NCBI GenBank assembly: GCA_023666905.1
Contig: JAMPBC010000003.1
Coordinates: 1-64,000, forward strand
Reading direction: 5' to 3'
DNA: 64,000 nt
Source: Bacteroides sp.
GTDB lineage: Bacteria > Bacteroidota > Bacteroidia > Bacteroidales > Muribaculaceae
Shown here piece after piece: positions 8,236 to 16,779 of the stretch. Positions within the stretch are counted from its first letter, which is position 1; each line of letters opens with the position of its first letter. A program made the translations under genes and the position numbers. Below the pieces are notes generated by a model. The model saw only the letters and a program-made list of their open reading frames with translations. It had not been told where the DNA came from and ran no database searches.

Positions 8236-9228
8236 TTATTTTGACAGGTTGAAATTGACAATAATGGGACAATGGTCGGACGGAATGCAAAAATTGCTCA
8301 ATTTCTGAGGATCTCTGACGGGTTCCGTGTAGGCATTGCGAATAATGGCAGCATCAGTAACGGTTTTATAGAGAGCGGGCGAACAATAAACAAAATCAAT
8401 TCGTCCGTCGCCGAAAATGCTTGATTTGAACTCCTGCGGATATTGCTCTGCAATAACATCCACATAAGGCGTGTTATTTCTTATGAAATCATGAACAAGA
8501 TAAGCAGTGGTGTCGGCAGGATATTTGTAGTGAAAGTCGTCCACTCGCGATTTTGAATTGAAATCGCCCATCATCATCCAAAGCTCCTCCTCGGGGGCTT
8601 TAGACTTACCAATGGTATTGTTGCAAATATATTCAATTTCCATTCGGCGATATTTGTCACCTTCACAATTTGCTGCACTTGCAGGGCGAAGATGCAATGA
8701 ATCGCTCACCAAAAAACTGTAACGTTGGGGCCACGTGTGGAGTGAAACAATGTTTATTGTTTTACCATTTTTTTCAATTTGAGCCCAACCCGCACCGTGG
8801 CTCACAATGCTGTCGGGTTTCGACCCGGTTATTCGGGAAATCCCTCTAATGGGATAACGGGATGTGATTACCTGCGGATACGAATCACGATAACCACCAA
8901 TGAACCAGAACTTATGACCGTAACGAGCGGCGAGTTCTCCCCAATTGTTGGGGAGATAGCACTTCGATGCGTCTCGACCCTTGTCGGTGTTGTCATCATA
9001 GATTGTTGCAGCTTCGCACCACACACATACATCCGGATTGTTTTCATTGACAAAATTCACAAACCTGTCGTAATTATCAGGTTGCCCGTCCCACATGCCG
9101 TTTTGTATGTTCCAGTACAAGAGACGCAAATTGGCATCCGGACTATCATCGGGTTCAACCGATTGTGCCATCAAAGCCGGGTAAAGCAAAGATAATAATG
9201 CAACAGAAAGTGAGATTGATTTTTTCAT
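8236..9228 (-). CDS. Secreted endonuclease/exonuclease/phosphatase-family protein
   Basis: This 330-residue protein has an N-terminal signal peptide (about residues 1-21, ending near LMAQS). The EEP fold marks are LLYWNIQNGMWDG (metal-ligand Asn), the central GDFNSKS (Asp/Asn catalytic pair) and the final SDHCPI (Asp-His). Known activities in this superfamily include nucleases, sphingomyelinases and inositol-phosphate phosphatases. The export signal argues against intracellular DNA repair and favours hydrolysis of an extracellular phosphodiester or phosphomonoester, but the substrate cannot be named. It is the first gene of a two-gene operon with the GH20 enzyme, with a clear promoter at 9248-9279. 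Pairing with a glycan hydrolase suggests a scavenging role. Confidence 0.85.
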   Translation of the reverse strand: MKKSISLSVALLSLLYPALMAQSVEPDDSPDANLRLLYWNIQNGMWDGQPDNYDRFVNFVNENNPDVCVWCEAATIYDDNTDKGRDASKCYLPNNWGELAARYGHKFWFIGGYRDSYPQVITSRYPIRGISRITGSKPDSIVSHGAGWAQIEKNGKTINIVSLHTWPQRYSFLVSDSLHLRPASAANCEGDKYRRMEIEYICNNTIGKSKAPEEELWMMMGDFNSKSRVDDFHYKYPADTTAYLVHDFIRNNTPYVDVIAEQYPQEFKSSIFGDGRIDFVYCSPALYKTVTDAAIIRNAYTEPVRDPQKLSNFCIPSDHCPIIVNFNLSK

Positions 9229-9247
9229 GGTAGAGTCATTTATTTGT

Positions 9248-9279
9248 CAAAGGTACAGAAAAAGCTGTCCATCTCCAAA
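9248..9279 (-). promoter_or_regulatory. Promoter of the EEP-GH20 operon (TTTG-N20-TACCTTTG)
   Basis: On the minus strand the -33 TTTG is at 9279-9276 and the -7 TACCTTTG at 9255-9248, 20 bases apart, about 20 bases upstream of the ATG. This is a near-perfect Bacteroidota promoter. Confidence 0.8.
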
Positions 9280-9467
9280 AAAAATGGTAAAAAGGATTAA
9301 GAGACGAAAAAATTTTGGAGAGCACAAGGATTTATGTTAATTTAGCGGTGACAAAAATTGATGTGCGCCGAACCATTTTGCTGTAAAGAATGTTCTAAAG
9401 GCGTATATAAAATTTACTAAAGATAGTTCTCATAACTTAGAATTTAACTAACAAACTCAAATTCAAC

Positions 9468-9665
9468 ATGAAACCACTGAACATTGTATTAGCAGCTCTT
9501 GGCGGCGCATTTATCGGAGCAGCCGCAGGTCTTCTTTTTGCCCCTGACAAAGGTGAAAACACCCGCGCTGACATTGTAAATTTCCTCCGCGAAAAAGGCA
9601 TTCGCCTGAAGAAAAGCAAAGTTGAAGAGCTCGCCGACGCTATTGCCGAGGATCTTGAGAAATAA
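9468..9665 (+). CDS. YtxH-like small membrane protein, copy 1
   Basis: This 65-residue protein has one glycine/alanine-rich TM helix (about residues 5-24, GGAFIGAAAGLLFAPDKG) followed by a charged amphipathic helix. The helix running into LLFAPDKG is the YtxH/gas-vesicle-like signature. Family members are small envelope proteins often associated with stress, of unknown mechanism. The next gene is a diverged paralogue of the same length, and a holin-X-like membrane protein and a small basic protein follow in the same direction, so the four probably form a functional set. About 240 bases of leader lie upstream, with no perfect TAnnTTTG box. An imperfect hairpin follows the gene. Confidence 0.8.
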   Translation: MKPLNIVLAALGGAFIGAAAGLLFAPDKGENTRADIVNFLREKGIRLKKSKVEELADAIAEDLEK

Positions 9666-9715
9666 TAAGACTAATATTCAAAGGTCCGGCAGCAAACCGC
9701 TACAAGTAGATAACA

Positions 9716-9753
9716 AGGGAGAGGAGAATCCCCAAAAGGTTTTTCCTCGCCCT
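9716..9753 (+). terminator. Imperfect hairpin between the two ytxH-like genes
   Basis: A 13-bp arm (9716-9728) pairs with 9741-9753 with two mismatches, with extra C-G pairing inside the loop. There is only a short T run downstream (ATTTTGG), so it may be a partial terminator that lowers expression of the downstream genes. Confidence 0.5.
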
Positions 9754-9807
9754 ATTTTGGAATAATAATCACCAACCATAATAAAACTAACCTAAACCAT
9801 TTGAATC

Positions 9808-10005
9808 ATGAATAATAACCTGAGCATATTGTACGCTTTTATTGGTGGCGCCCTCATTGGTGGTGCAGCCGCAGTGTTGTTTGCCCCCACAAAGGGTGTT
9901 GAACTCCGTACAAAAATCAAGGAAGCGCTCCAAAAGAAAGGCATAATTTGCACTCAAAGCGAAATTGACGCCCTTGTTGAGCAACTTACCGCCGACATTG
10001 ACTGA
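9808..10005 (+). CDS. YtxH-like small membrane protein, copy 2
   Basis: This 65-residue paralogue of the preceding protein has the same plan: a short polar start, a Gly/Ala TM helix (GGALIGGAAAVLFAPTKG, about residues 11-30) and a charged C-terminal helix ending in acidic residues. The two share the LFAPxKG junction and the KKGI/EKGI element about 17 residues later, but differ in most other positions, so this is an old duplication. It has a 142-base upstream gap containing a hairpin and a 108-base gap before the holin-like gene. Function unknown. Association with envelope integrity or stress is an inference from the family. Confidence 0.78.
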   Translation: MNNNLSILYAFIGGALIGGAAAVLFAPTKGVELRTKIKEALQKKGIICTQSEIDALVEQLTADID

Positions 10006-10113
10006 TAAATAATATTGCCTTATGGCTTGACCGGTAAACACAAAGAGCCTTTCCTCCCCAGTTATTGTTGTTACTCGGCACAATCCTTTAACGGCAAAAT
10101 ATTTCCATAAGAT

Positions 10114-10452
10114 ATGAGCGAACAGACAAACCAATTCAAAGAAATCTTTTCGGAAGGCAAAGACTTCTTAAAACTGCGGCTGGAATATGGCAAGCTAACT
10201 CTTGCTGAAAAACTGACCTTGTTACTTTCCAGTCTTGCATTGGGCTTGATATGCGTGTTTTTAGCAGTGATTGCAGTGTTCTTCCTTTCTATTTCGGGAG
10301 TGGACTGGATAGCTGCCTACGTAGGCCACTCGTGGGCCGCTCTTATAATGTGCGGCTTTTACCTGTTGCTCATAATCACCATTTATTTAGCCCGCAAGCC
10401 GTTGCTCATAAACCCCATGGCACGACTTATTTCCCGTATAATCCTTAAATAA
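10114..10452 (+). CDS. Phage holin X (DUF1469)-like membrane protein
   Basis: This 112-residue protein has an amphipathic N-terminal helix (about 1-35) and two strong TM helices (about 41-66 and 77-97) joined by a short loop. That is the layout of the 'phage_holin_3_6'/DUF1469 family. Despite the database name, chromosomal members beside YtxH-like genes are not phage genes, and nothing phage-like lies nearby. It is eight bases upstream of the next small gene, so the two are co-transcribed. The likely location is the inner membrane. Function unknown; a role in envelope stress with the YtxH proteins is inferred from clustering only. Confidence 0.75.
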   Translation: MSEQTNQFKEIFSEGKDFLKLRLEYGKLTLAEKLTLLLSSLALGLICVFLAVIAVFFLSISGVDWIAAYVGHSWAALIMCGFYLLLIITIYLARKPLLINPMARLISRIILK

Positions 10453-10460
10453 CTCCCATT

Positions 10461-10745
10461 ATGAAAGATCAGGACCTTGATTTAACTTCTGACCCTACAT
10501 CGTGGAAGGGTTATGACATTGATCAACTTCGCTACCGTAGGGCTTACCTGCTTGCACGTTGCGAAATCGAGCGCATGAAACTCACGTCAAAGGCTTCATC
10601 GCTTAAGCAGGGCATTCCAACATTCAAGACCTCGGGCATTGCATCACGCTTGCTTAAAGGATTGAGTTACATGGATTATGCTTATCTGGCCTATAAGGTG
10701 GTGTCGAAAGTTATGAAAATATCGGGAAAGGTTCGGAAGAAATAG
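10461..10745 (+). CDS. Small basic conserved hypothetical protein
   Basis: This 94-residue protein is not matched to a named family. It starts with an acidic segment, continues with a tyrosine/arginine-rich stretch (DIDQLRYRRAYLLARCEIER) predicted to be helical, and ends strongly basic (MKISGKVRKK). There is no TM helix or signal peptide, so it is probably cytoplasmic or membrane-peripheral. The position eight bases after the holin-X-like gene marks it as the last member of the YtxH/holin cluster. The following gene, prmA, starts 45 bases downstream and may be read from the same message. Confidence 0.7.
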   Translation: MKDQDLDLTSDPTSWKGYDIDQLRYRRAYLLARCEIERMKLTSKASSLKQGIPTFKTSGIASRLLKGLSYMDYAYLAYKVVSKVMKISGKVRKK

Positions 10746-10790
10746 CTTGACGGACAGATTAAATTGACCAATCACTCTTCACGTTCTGAA

Positions 10791-11642
10791 ATGAATAATT
10801 ATTTTGAGGTAAAACTCACCTTTGACCCCTGCTCAGAGGTGGTTACCGATGTTGCCGCCGCATTGCTCGCCAATGCGGGGTTCGAGACGTTTGTACCCGA
10901 TGAAAACGGGCTGACAGCATACGTTGCTTCATCAATTTACACACCTGCACTTATTGATCAAGCTCTTGACGCGTTCCCTGTTCCCGAAGTCAAATACTCC
11001 TATACAGTTACCGAGATCGAGGGGCAAGACTGGAACAGTGAGTGGGAAAAGAATTATTTCAAACCCATTGTGATTGGCAACCGATGTGTTATACATTCCT
11101 CGTTTCATAAAAATGTCCCCACATGCGAGTATGACATTGTGATAGATCCCAAAATGGCTTTCGGTACCGGACACCACTCCACCACGACCCTTATTTTAGA
11201 GCGACTGCTAAAAATGGACCTTACGGATAAGAACGTGATTGATATGGGAACCGGCACAGGCATACTTTCTATTTTAGCTGCAATGCGTGGAGCCTCACAG
11301 GTTACGGGCATTGAGATTGATGACCCCGCCTGGGAAAATGCAGTGGAAAACTGCAAGTTAAACGGGATGGACAATATTACAATGATTCATGGCGATGCTG
11401 GTGTGCTTGAACAAATTCCGTATAAAGCTAATGTATTTTTAGCCAATATAAATCGCAACGTGATTGTTGCGGACCTTCCGAACTACTGCAAGGTTCTTGC
11501 CCCGGACGCCCGAATGTTTCTGAGTGGTTTCTACGAATCAGATATTCCCGTAATCCTTGCTGCCGCCGAACCACTTGGCTTGGAATTTGTGAATCACACC
11601 ACGCTGAATGATTGGGCTTGCGTGTGCCTTAAACACTCCTGA
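10791..11642 (+). CDS. prmA: Ribosomal protein L11 methyltransferase
   Basis: This 283-residue SAM-dependent enzyme methylates lysines and the N-terminus of ribosomal protein L11. The N-terminal L11-recognition domain spans about residues 1-95. The Rossmann methyltransferase domain follows, with the PrmA mark (DPKMAFGTGHHSTT), SAM motif I (VIDMGTGTGILSI) and the post-motif NINRNV in place of the usual NILANP-like catalytic loop. ATG 10791 is preferred over an in-frame TTG at 10764, because family members begin close to the (Y)FEVxLTF strand. It follows the small-protein cluster by 45 bases. Confidence 0.93.
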   Translation: MNNYFEVKLTFDPCSEVVTDVAAALLANAGFETFVPDENGLTAYVASSIYTPALIDQALDAFPVPEVKYSYTVTEIEGQDWNSEWEKNYFKPIVIGNRCVIHSSFHKNVPTCEYDIVIDPKMAFGTGHHSTTTLILERLLKMDLTDKNVIDMGTGTGILSILAAMRGASQVTGIEIDDPAWENAVENCKLNGMDNITMIHGDAGVLEQIPYKANVFLANINRNVIVADLPNYCKVLAPDARMFLSGFYESDIPVILAAAEPLGLEFVNHTTLNDWACVCLKHS

Positions 11643-11675
11643 CGGCAAGAATTCGGCTATTCCACTTTTTATTAT

Positions 11676-11683
11676 TATATTTG
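11676..11683 (+). promoter_or_regulatory. -7 box (TATATTTG) for the outer-membrane protein gene
   Basis: TATATTTG followed by C lies 25 bases before the ATG at 11709. The -33 region (TTCG at 11652-11655, 20-base spacing) is weak. Confidence 0.55.
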
Positions 11684-11708
11684 CAATTGAAGCTAATCCA
11701 AGAGTAAA

Positions 11709-12266
11709 ATGAACCGATTTGTCACATTAATATCCATTGCAATTATCACCGCAGCAAGCTCACTTTCAAGTTTTGCCGCCTCTGACAGTTCTGATTACAC
11801 CCAATCAGGATGGAATCACTTTGTGTGGGGTGCGGAAGTGGGAGGAGCTATAGACATGACCTCCAACAATCTTTCATCATTGAACCTGGATGCATACTTC
11901 GGTTACAAAAACAGTTGGATTAATGCATTAGGTGTTGGGGCCTCAGTGAATATGATGGTAAGTAATTCTGTACGCGCATTCCCGGTTTACGCAATGCTTC
12001 GCACCGATTTTTCATCGCAAAAAAAATTGCTTTTCATGGACTTGCGCGGTGGTGTGGCTTTTAACAATCTTACCTACGGTTCATCGCAAACAAGCCTTTA
12101 TCTCTCACCCGGCATAGGAATCAATCTTGCAAGCAGCAAAACCTTTAACTCTTACATTACATTAAGCTATATTTACAACGGATTGAAACCGTTTAATCTC
12201 GGCGACCGCCATTGCGATGTGGATGGGTTGAGCATGGCCTGTCTCCGCTTGGGCATCAGTTTCTAA
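11709..12266 (+). CDS. Small outer-membrane beta-barrel-like hypothetical protein
   Basis: This 185-residue protein has a signal peptide (about 1-24, ending SSFAAS) and a mature part of alternating hydrophobic strands with many aromatic and glycine residues, ending in GISF with the terminal phenylalanine typical of Bam-assembled barrels. I do not recognise a named family. It resembles the short porin-like or OmpA-barrel-like proteins annotated as hypothetical in Bacteroidales. It is followed after five bases by dut, so it shares a transcript with the dut-TPR-DUF4292-EnvC genes, which include other envelope proteins. Likely in the outer membrane; function unknown. Confidence 0.65.
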   Translation: MNRFVTLISIAIITAASSLSSFAASDSSDYTQSGWNHFVWGAEVGGAIDMTSNNLSSLNLDAYFGYKNSWINALGVGASVNMMVSNSVRAFPVYAMLRTDFSSQKKLLFMDLRGGVAFNNLTYGSSQTSLYLSPGIGINLASSKTFNSYITLSYIYNGLKPFNLGDRHCDVDGLSMACLRLGISF

Positions 12267-12271
12267 AGATT

Positions 12272-12715
12272 ATGAACGAAGTAAATGTTAAAATAATCAA
12301 TGAGTCCGAAAACCCACTTCCGGACTACGCCACGCCAATGTCGGCGGGAATGGACTTACGCGCATGGCTGACAGAGCCGATTGAGCTCAAGCCACTTCAA
12401 AGGGTCTTAATACCGACAGGCGTTCGCATAGAGCTTCCCGAAGGCTACGAGTGCCAGTTACGCCCAAGAAGCGGACTTGCCATAAAAAACGGCATAACCT
12501 TACTAAACACGCCCGGAACAATCGACGCCGATTACAGAGGTGAAATTCGGGTAATAATGGTCAACCTTTCCAATGAGCCCTTTGTTATAAACAACGGAGA
12601 GCGTATTTGCCAAATGGTTGTAGCACCTTACACTCGAGTTTCATGGCAAGCGGTTCATGAACTTGACAAGACGCAACGGGGCGACGGTGGTTTCGGACAT
12701 ACCGGAATTGGATAA
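12272..12715 (+). CDS. dut: dUTP diphosphatase
   Basis: This 147-residue trimeric dUTPase hydrolyses dUTP to dUMP and PPi, keeping uracil out of DNA and feeding dTMP synthesis. All five family motifs are visible: (1) SAGMDLRAW, (2) PRSGLAIK, (3) [13 protein letters not shown] with the catalytic Asp, (4) GERICQMVV, and (5) the C-terminal P-loop-like [10 protein letters not shown]. Length is normal. ATG 12272 is used because the protein then starts at the first strand (VNVKIIN); the longer frame upstream overlaps the preceding gene. dut heads a cluster (TPR, DUF4292, EnvC) that recurs across Bacteroidota. Confidence 0.95.
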   Translation: MNEVNVKIINESENPLPDYATPMSAGMDLRAWLTEPIELKPLQRVLIPTGVRIELPEGYECQLRPRSGLAIKNGITLLNTPGTIDADYRGEIRVIMVNLSNEPFVINNGERICQMVVAPYTRVSWQAVHELDKTQRGDGGFGHTGIG

Positions 12716-12770
12716 AATGCGTCACGCCACACTCCATGTGTTATAAATTATTTACAGTATTGTTGCCTTG

Positions 12771-14549
12771 ATGATGAGAGTACATAGCCGGTTAAACAGA
12801 GTTCGATTTATTATTATTGCAGCGGTGGGGCTGACACTCACATCGTTAATTGCATCCGGAGCCAAGCCTCGGATTTCGGAACAACAACGCAACGAAAAAA
12901 AAGCCGACTACATTTTTCTTGAAGCACTCTCATATCAAAACGATAATAAACCCGACGCTTTTTTTTCACTCATAGAGTATGCCCATGACTTGAATCCTAA
13001 GGACAAATACGTAGGCATGCAATATGGATTGAAACTTATGTTTGAATCAGGCAACGACTCGGTTCAATTTCAGCGTGGCCTGAACTATCTGCGCGATTAT
13101 GTTCAGGATAATCCAAATGACTTTTACAGCGCATTGAATTATGTGACACTGCTTTCCCAATACGGAAATGACCCGGATGAAGCGCTGGAAGCCTGGCGTA
13201 AACTCTATGAAAACAACCTTGACAGAATTGAAGTTGGAGGAATGTATGCCGAGGCACTTACCAGAACTGCCGATACGGCCAACGTGTTGAAAGCTATTGA
13301 CATTTATAACGATATTGACCGCATACAAGGGGAAAACGCCACTGTTGCCACACGTAAAATGCGGCTTTACGGCGCTCTCGGTGACACTGTTTCAGTACTG
13401 AGGGTTATGAGAGAGTTACTGGAGTCCTCCCCTACGTCGGCAGCCTATGCCAGTCTGGCAGGGAACTTGTTTATGGAACTCAACATGCGTGATTCCGCAC
13501 TCACGTACTATAACAAAGCCGTGGACCTCGCACCAACAAGTGGAATTGCCCGTTATCAACGTGCATCATACTACGAGGCCATTGGCGACAGTACAAAATA
13601 TGATGCTGAAGTGTTTCAAGCCCTTACCATGCCGGACCTTGACATTGAGCCAAAACTTGAAATTCTTTACGGATACGTGTCTAAACTATATTCCGACTCC
13701 ATTCATCAACCTCGAATTGAATCAATGTTTCAATCGCTTGTGTCGCAATATCCACACGATGATAAAGTAAGGAACCTCTATGCCGACTATCTTATTACAA
13801 TCGGGCACTATGCACCGGCGGCCGAACAGCTCAGCTATGCTCTTGACTCCGATCCTTCGGATGTGAAACGATGGAATGTTCTTGCGTCGCTGTACTTCTA
13901 CGACAATGAATATGACCGTGCGATGGAAGCGGTGGAGCGAGCTCTGAAATATCATCCAAAAGCTTCAAACCTTTATTCATTAGCTTCATCAGTGTTAGTT
14001 CAAAAGCATGAGAATGACAGCGCTTTGTTATATCTTAAAAAAGGAATTTCAATAACAGATTCCACAGACACCGATGAACTTTCAACTCTTTACTGCGCAA
14101 TGGGCGATGTTTTCTCAAATGATTCCAATCCCGATTCAGCTTATCGGGTCTATGAATTGTCACTACAATATAACCCCGAAAACACGTTGGCATTAAATAA
14201 CTTCGCCTACATGCTCGCTTGCCAGGACAAGGAACTTGAACGGGCTCACACAATGATAAAGCGCGTGATTGACAATGAAGGAGGAACTGCAACCACTTTC
14301 GATACATATGCCTGGGTGCTTTTCAAATTAAAGGATTATGCAAAAGCCCACGAAATGATTGACGCCGCGCTTGATGCAGATGAGTCGAAAGATGGCTCGG
14401 CTGATATACTTGAACACGCCGGTGACATATATTTCATGGACGGAAGTCCCGACAAAGCATTGGAATTTTGGCGAAAGGCTCTGGCTTTGAAACCTGATAA
14501 TGATTTGCTAAAACGCAAAGTGAAACATAAAACGTTCTTTTACAAATGA
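12771..14549 (+). CDS. Exported TPR-repeat protein
   Basis: This 592-residue protein has an N-terminal hydrophobic signal (RFIIIAAVGLTLTSLIASGA), giving export to the periplasm or anchoring in the inner membrane. The rest is built of about 34-residue helix-turn-helix TPR units, clearest at 215-260 (ALTYYNKAVDLAP), 330-420 (AMEAVERALKYHP) and the last 120 residues (ALEFWRKALALKP). It presumably scaffolds protein-protein contacts. The last four bases overlap the start of the DUF4292 lipoprotein gene (ATGA), which argues that the two work together. ATG 12771 is chosen over the TTG just before it. The precise function is not known to me; envelope assembly or lipoprotein handling is inferred from context. 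Confidence 0.85.
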   Translation: MMRVHSRLNRVRFIIIAAVGLTLTSLIASGAKPRISEQQRNEKKADYIFLEALSYQNDNKPDAFFSLIEYAHDLNPKDKYVGMQYGLKLMFESGNDSVQFQRGLNYLRDYVQDNPNDFYSALNYVTLLSQYGNDPDEALEAWRKLYENNLDRIEVGGMYAEALTRTADTANVLKAIDIYNDIDRIQGENATVATRKMRLYGALGDTVSVLRVMRELLESSPTSAAYASLAGNLFMELNMRDSALTYYNKAVDLAPTSGIARYQRASYYEAIGDSTKYDAEVFQALTMPDLDIEPKLEILYGYVSKLYSDSIHQPRIESMFQSLVSQYPHDDKVRNLYADYLITIGHYAPAAEQLSYALDSDPSDVKRWNVLASLYFYDNEYDRAMEAVERALKYHPKASNLYSLASSVLVQKHENDSALLYLKKGISITDSTDTDELSTLYCAMGDVFSNDSNPDSAYRVYELSLQYNPENTLALNNFAYMLACQDKELERAHTMIKRVIDNEGGTATTFDTYAWVLFKLKDYAKAHEMIDAALDADESKDGSADILEHAGDIYFMDGSPDKALEFWRKALALKPDNDLLKRKVKHKTFFYK

Positions 14550-15394
14550 AGGGTCTGTCTCTTGCAACATATCTACTGTTAGCTTGCACTCTGATTTTAT
14601 CATCGTGCGGCTCGCACAAAAAAGTTTCCATTCCGCAGGTTACCACTCCGGCAACTACCTTGCCGTCAACTGCAGTAAATGCCAACATCGGACTTGAAAA
14701 GTACAGCACTTCATGGGAGCGGTTGAAAATTCCCATGACATTACGGCTCAACAGTCCTAAAAGTATTTCGGTTTCGGGGCAAACAATAATGGAACGAGGG
14801 AAGTCAATCACCCTATCGCTTAAGTTTTTAGGCATGGAGGTTGGTGTTATACACATTACATCCGACTCGGTGTTTGCAATGGATAAATTCAACAAAAAAT
14901 ATCTTGCTGAAGGGTTCCGGAAATTCTTAGGTGGTTTTCCTTTGACCATGACCAATGTTCAGGACCTTTTGTTAGGTCATCCGTTCCTGCTTGGCTCCGC
15001 CGAGCCAGTTGAAAAGGAGATATCCAAATTCAGCATTGAAAACGACACGGCAAATCCGCCACTCGTTACAATGATACCGGATGAGCATCCAAATGGCATG
15101 GAATATGGTTTCACTCTTAACAGTGCCATGCAATTGGCAATGCTTATAATTAAAGCCGGAGCGCGGGAACCGGTTACAATTTCTTACGGGAATCAAGTTA
15201 TGAGCAATAATATCCCGGTTACCACTTCTGTTACAATCGAGGCCACAGCCGGTAAAACCGCAATTGATGCCGACATTGAGTGGAACACCTCAAAAATTAA
15301 GTGGAATTCCGATGTGGAACTTCGTGACTTTACAGCTCCCAAGGGCTATCAGCGTATTGATGCCGAAAAATTGCTTAAAGGATTAAAATTTTGA
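14546..15394 (+). CDS. DUF4292 lipoprotein (LolB-like candidate)
   Basis: This 282-residue predicted lipoprotein has the lipobox SSC with the acceptor cysteine at residue 21. After a low-complexity linker, the mature part reads as a continuous series of beta strands in the order seen in LolA/LolB-like folds (PMTLRLNSPKSISVSG, SLKFLGMEVGVIHITSDSV, then DKFNKKYLAEG). This matches DUF4292, a Bacteroidota family. I infer, without proof, that it may act in lipoprotein or lipid transfer between membranes. It overlaps the TPR gene by four bases and abuts the EnvC-like gene. Regulation is presumably through the dut-operon promoter upstream. Confidence 0.82.
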   Translation: MKGLSLATYLLLACTLILSSCGSHKKVSIPQVTTPATTLPSTAVNANIGLEKYSTSWERLKIPMTLRLNSPKSISVSGQTIMERGKSITLSLKFLGMEVGVIHITSDSVFAMDKFNKKYLAEGFRKFLGGFPLTMTNVQDLLLGHPFLLGSAEPVEKEISKFSIENDTANPPLVTMIPDEHPNGMEYGFTLNSAMQLAMLIIKAGAREPVTISYGNQVMSNNIPVTTSVTIEATAGKTAIDADIEWNTSKIKWNSDVELRDFTAPKGYQRIDAEKLLKGLKF

Positions 15395-15405
15395 AATTCT
15401 CAATA

Positions 15406-16779
15406 ATGCATTCCAGCCAAACCACGTTATCACACACAATTCAAAAAATATTGCTGACAATGGCAATGGCTTTGGTTGTGACATGCATTACGATTCCTGT
15501 TCAATCTGCTTCGCGAAAAAGAAACATCAACAGCGTAAAACGGGAACAAAAGGCTGCGGAAAAATCAATTAAAGAAAATACCCGTCGGCTGAATGACAAT
15601 GTGCGTAAAACAGAACAGAATCTGCAAAAGTTAAACCAGCTGGAATCGGACCTTACTGAAAAGACGCAGCAAGTATCAGCAATGCAAGGTGAACTGTCAG
15701 CCATTAACGGACATATTAAGACAGCTTCTGACTCCCTCCAAACCTTGTCGGCCAATCTGTCAAAACTCAAGTCGGAATATGCGCAAGCCTTGAGAAAAAT
15801 GCAAGGCTCGTACAGAGACACCAATATCCTGTCGTTTATCTTCTCGTCAAAAAACTTCAAGGAAGCGGCCGCCCGTTATCGCTACATTAGTGAGTTTTCA
15901 CAATGGCGAAAGCGCAAGCTTGAAGAAATTGACAACGCAAGCAAAAGCGTGAATAAGCAACGCAACAAGTTAGGCGCACTTCAAATAAGCAGAAAAGAAA
16001 CGCTCACTTCTCTTTCCGGTTCGGAAACACGCTTGCGGGAAATGAGAGATGAGGCAGACCGGGTAGTTGCGCAACTAAAGAAAGAGGGATCGGCATTGCA
16101 AGCGGCAATAAACAAGAATCAACAACGCCTTAAGAGTCTTGATAAAGAACTTGACCGCTTGATTATCGCCGAACAAAAACGACAGGAAGAATTGCGTAAA
16201 GCCGAAGAGAAACGCAAAGCTGAGCAGAAAGCGCGCGAAGCCGCAAAAAAAGCTAAGGAAAAAAATAAAGCAACGGCTAAAACAAAGAACAGCAAGCCTG
16301 AACCAAAACAACAGGCACCAACACAACAACAAACCGGTTTGGCTGAAGCTGACCGTACGCTGAGCGGCAGCTTTGAAAGCAATAAGGGTCGCCTGCTCTT
16401 TCCTGTGAGAGGGAAATACACCGTTGTACGAGATTTTGGCCGACAGCGACATCCCGATTTACCTAATGTGGTAACGGATAATTCCGGTATTGACATTGCA
16501 GCAACACCGGGTTCTAAAGCTCGTTGCATATTCCAGGGTACGGTTAGCGGAGTTTTCTCGCAAGACGGATTTAATAAAGTGGTAATGGTGCGTCACGGGA
16601 ATTATATTTCCATTTACGCCAACCTTGCTTCCATCAACGTAAAAGTTGGAGATAAAGTCAAGGCTAATCAGGATATTGGCACCATTAATGCCGATTCTCA
16701 GTATGGCAACAAGCCGGTGCTACACTTTGAATTACGAAAAGAACGTAACAAACTCAATCCTTTGCAATGGGTAAAGTAA
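15406..16779 (+). CDS. envC: EnvC-like murein hydrolase activator with M23 domain
   Basis: This 457-residue exported protein has a signal peptide (about 1-36, ending VQSAS), then a long coiled coil (about 45-255) rich in Lys, Glu and Gln, a very basic KKAKEKNKA linker with Gln/Pro repeats, and a C-terminal LytM/M23 domain (from about residue 340). In the M23 domain the usual catalytic HxxxD and HxH zinc ligands appear changed (NSGIDIA, LHFELR; one His remains). That is typical of EnvC, which activates amidases rather than cutting peptidoglycan itself. Role: septal murein splitting in the periplasm. An in-frame TTG at 15391 overlaps the previous stop; ATG 15406 is preferred but either is possible. 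Confidence 0.88.
   Translation: MHSSQTTLSHTIQKILLTMAMALVVTCITIPVQSASRKRNINSVKREQKAAEKSIKENTRRLNDNVRKTEQNLQKLNQLESDLTEKTQQVSAMQGELSAINGHIKTASDSLQTLSANLSKLKSEYAQALRKMQGSYRDTNILSFIFSSKNFKEAAARYRYISEFSQWRKRKLEEIDNASKSVNKQRNKLGALQISRKETLTSLSGSETRLREMRDEADRVVAQLKKEGSALQAAINKNQQRLKSLDKELDRLIIAEQKRQEELRKAEEKRKAEQKAREAAKKAKEKNKATAKTKNSKPEPKQQAPTQQQTGLAEADRTLSGSFESNKGRLLFPVRGKYTVVRDFGRQRHPDLPNVVTDNSGIDIAATPGSKARCIFQGTVSGVFSQDGFNKVVMVRHGNYISIYANLASINVKVGDKVKANQDIGTINADSQYGNKPVLHFELRKERNKLNPLQWVK

Noticed and set aside
10114..10452. Holin-like gene taken as a prophage remnant
   Set aside because: No integrase, lysin, capsid or tail gene is near. Chromosomal holin-X-like genes beside YtxH-like genes are a normal arrangement.
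16075..16529. Two minus-strand frames of 125-136 codons opposite the EnvC-like gene
   Set aside because: They mirror the Lys/Ala/Glu-rich coiled coil and carry no recognisable domain.
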